In this document: piece after piece, positions 5,525 to 6,939 of the stretch
Layout: each line of letters opens with the position of its first letter
How positions within the stretch are numbered: the first letter of the stretch is position 1
DNA from: Streptococcus oralis
GTDB lineage: Bacteria; Bacillota; Bacilli; Lactobacillales; Streptococcaceae
NCBI GenBank assembly: GCA_937930605.1
Contig: CALHBZ010000033.1
Location: 1-6,939, forward strand
DNA: 6,939 nucleotides
Direction: 5' to 3'
The notes under the pieces: model-generated
What the model was told of the DNA's origin: nothing
Seen by the model: only the letters and a program-made list of their open reading frames with translations
The model's database searches: none
Translations under genes and position numbers: made by a program

Positions 5525-6892
5525 CTATTCTTTTTCTTGGTATTTTGGCAAGAAAGTTTCCATCAAGAAGGAAGTATCGTAGTCACCAGCGATAACTCGG
5601 CGGTCTGAAATCAGATCCAACTGGAAGTCTGCATTGGTTTGCACTCCTTCAATATCAAGTTCATAAAGTGCCCGTTGCATCTTCATTAAGGCATCAAAAC
5701 GATTCTCCCCATGAACAATGATTTTAGCAATCATACTATCATAGTAGGGGGGAATGGTATAGCCTGGATAGACTGCAGAGTCCACACGCAAGCCAACTCC
5801 CCCACTTGGAAGATAGAGGTTGGTGATTTTACCTGGACTTGGAGCAAAGTTAAAAGCAGGATTTTCCGCATTGATCCGGCACTCGATAGCATGACCTCGT
5901 AGGACGATATCTTCTTGTTTGAAAGGTAAAGGTTGCCCGGCAGCAATGCGAATCTGCTCCTTGACGATATCAACACCTGAAACAAACTCTGTGACTGGGT
6001 GTTCAACTTGCACACGAGTATTCATTTCCATGAAGTAGAAATTGCCACTCGCTTCATCGAGAAGAAATTCAATCGTCCCTGCATTTTCATAGCCTACAGA
6101 CTCTGCTGCACGAACGGCTGCAGCACCAATTTCATGACGAAGGGTTTTGCCAATCGCAATAGATGGGCTTTCTTCTAAAACCTTTTGGTTATTCCGTTGG
6201 AGTGAGCAATCCCGTTCACCAAGATGGACAACATGTCCCTCTTGGTCAGCAAGGATTTGAACTTCGATATGGCGAGCTGGATAAATCACACGCTCTAGGT
6301 ACATAGCGCCATTTCCAAAATTGGCCTTGGCTTCACTGGATGCTGTCTCAAAGGCCGCGACTAGGTCTTCTGCCTTTTCAACCTTACGAATCCCTTTTCC
6401 ACCACCACCTGCCGATGCCTTAAGCATGACTGGATAGCCAATTTTTTCTGCAACTGCAAGTGCTTCTTCAGCCGTATGAACTTCTCCATCAGAGCCTGGG
6501 ATAACTGGAACCCCAGCCTTAATCATTTGCTCACGCGCATTGATCTTATCTCCCATGGTATCCATCACAGCTCCAGAAGGACCGATGAACTTAATTCCTA
6601 CTTCGTCACACATAGTGGCAAACTTGGAATTCTCACTAAGAAAACCAAAACCTGGGTGAATGGCTTCTGCTTCTGTCAAAACTGCTGCAGATAAAATCGC
6701 ATTGATATTGAGATAAGACTCTGTCGCCTTACCAGGTCCGATACAGATAGCTTCATCCGCTAGGAGTGTGTGAAGAGCTTCCTTATCAGCAGTTGAATAG
6801 ACTGCTACAGTCGCAATGCCTAATTCACGCGCAGCTCGAATAATGCGAACCGCAATCTCACCACGGTTGGCAATCAAAATTTTACGAAACAT
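5525..6892 (-). CDS. accC: Acetyl-CoA carboxylase biotin carboxylase subunit
   Basis: AccC carboxylates the biotin on AccB using ATP and bicarbonate, the first half of the acetyl-CoA carboxylase reaction. The 455 residues have the full family layout: N-terminal domain KILIANRGEIAVRIIRAARE (4-23), HPGFGFLSEN (79-88), an ATP-grasp domain with Lys116, Lys158 and the glycine loop GGGGKGIR (162-169), RHIEVQ (207-212), the Cys/Lys pair ERDCSLQRNNQK (226-237), metal ligands in TIEFLL (273-278) and FMEMNTRVQVEHPVTE (287-302), and the C-terminal domain with HAIECRINAE. Residue numbers are by hand count. AAGGAGG precedes the ATG, and fabZ ends 11 bases upstream. The gene is complete with no unusual features. 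Confidence 0.98.
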   Translation of the reverse strand: MFRKILIANRGEIAVRIIRAARELGIATVAVYSTADKEALHTLLADEAICIGPGKATESYLNINAILSAAVLTEAEAIHPGFGFLSENSKFATMCDEVGIKFIGPSGAVMDTMGDKINAREQMIKAGVPVIPGSDGEVHTAEEALAVAEKIGYPVMLKASAGGGGKGIRKVEKAEDLVAAFETASSEAKANFGNGAMYLERVIYPARHIEVQILADQEGHVVHLGERDCSLQRNNQKVLEESPSIAIGKTLRHEIGAAAVRAAESVGYENAGTIEFLLDEASGNFYFMEMNTRVQVEHPVTEFVSGVDIVKEQIRIAAGQPLPFKQEDIVLRGHAIECRINAENPAFNFAPSPGKITNLYLPSGGVGLRVDSAVYPGYTIPPYYDSMIAKIIVHGENRFDALMKMQRALYELDIEGVQTNADFQLDLISDRRVIAGDYDTSFLMETFLPKYQEKE

Positions 6893-6903
6893 GGAGAACC
6901 TCC

Positions 6904-6939
6904 TTAGTTTCCAATTGCAAAGGTAAGAGTACCACTCGC
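6904..6939 (-). CDS. fabZ: FabZ, 3-hydroxyacyl-ACP dehydratase (last 11 codons)
   Basis: The minus strand at the right edge reads ASGTLTFAIGN followed by TAA at 6904-6906. This matches the usual end of streptococcal FabZ, and fabZ is the gene directly before accC in the streptococcal fatty-acid operon. Only the tail is present, so the call rests on context plus the short TFAIGN ending. Confidence 0.75.
   Translation of the reverse strand, partial: ASGTLTFAIGN

Noticed and set aside
5731..6015. 94-codon minus-strand frame inside accC
   Set aside because: It lies in another frame of an intact, highly conserved accC, has no ribosome site and no recognisable domain; it is a shadow.

Overview
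The window suggests a chromosomal segment from a low-GC Firmicute, most likely an oral Streptococcus of the mitis/sanguinis type. The order fabZ-accC-accD-accA is the distal end of the streptococcal type II fatty-acid synthesis (FASII) operon. AccA is the short 255-residue streptococcal form, and the AGGAGG ribosome sites and extended -10 promoters (TGnTATAAT) also fit. Every supported gene is on the minus strand, so transcription runs from high to low coordinates.

Right part (about 3859-6939): the last 11 codons of fabZ, then accC (biotin carboxylase), accD (zinc-ribbon carboxyltransferase beta) and accA (carboxyltransferase alpha). These are intact, tightly packed housekeeping genes. accD and accA overlap in ATGA. 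A strong hairpin with T-runs on both sides (3828-3854) ends the operon just after accA.

Left part (1-3712): an accessory block that looks like a toxin/immunity locus. In transcription order it holds six tandem paralogues (called A to F here) of a small membrane-anchored protein of about 140 residues. A (3290-3712), C, D, E and F are intact. B is broken by one extra base. After F comes, overlapping by 11 bases, the start of a large protein that runs off the left edge. Its 237 visible residues contain a GHSLG nucleophile elbow and a lipase-like alpha/beta-hydrolase pattern, with no signal peptide. Established work on the Staphylococcus aureus type VII effector TslA (N-terminal lipase, C-terminal secretion domain, multicopy surface immunity proteins TilA) offers the closest model. 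By inference this is a streptococcal lipase effector with a bank of membrane-anchored immunity proteins. TipC-type immunity proteins are another possible comparison.

The most striking structure is between the immunity genes. Every one of A to E is followed, at the same overlapping position, by the first 15-23 codons of the toxin gene, cut off by a stop. These scars differ in sequence and co-vary with the subtype of the immunity gene before them, so the array looks like a record of past toxin/immunity pairs. Two of the five junctions (D-E and E-F) also carry a hairpin and a new extended -10 promoter. This probably splits the array into transcription units A-B-C-D, E, and F-toxin.
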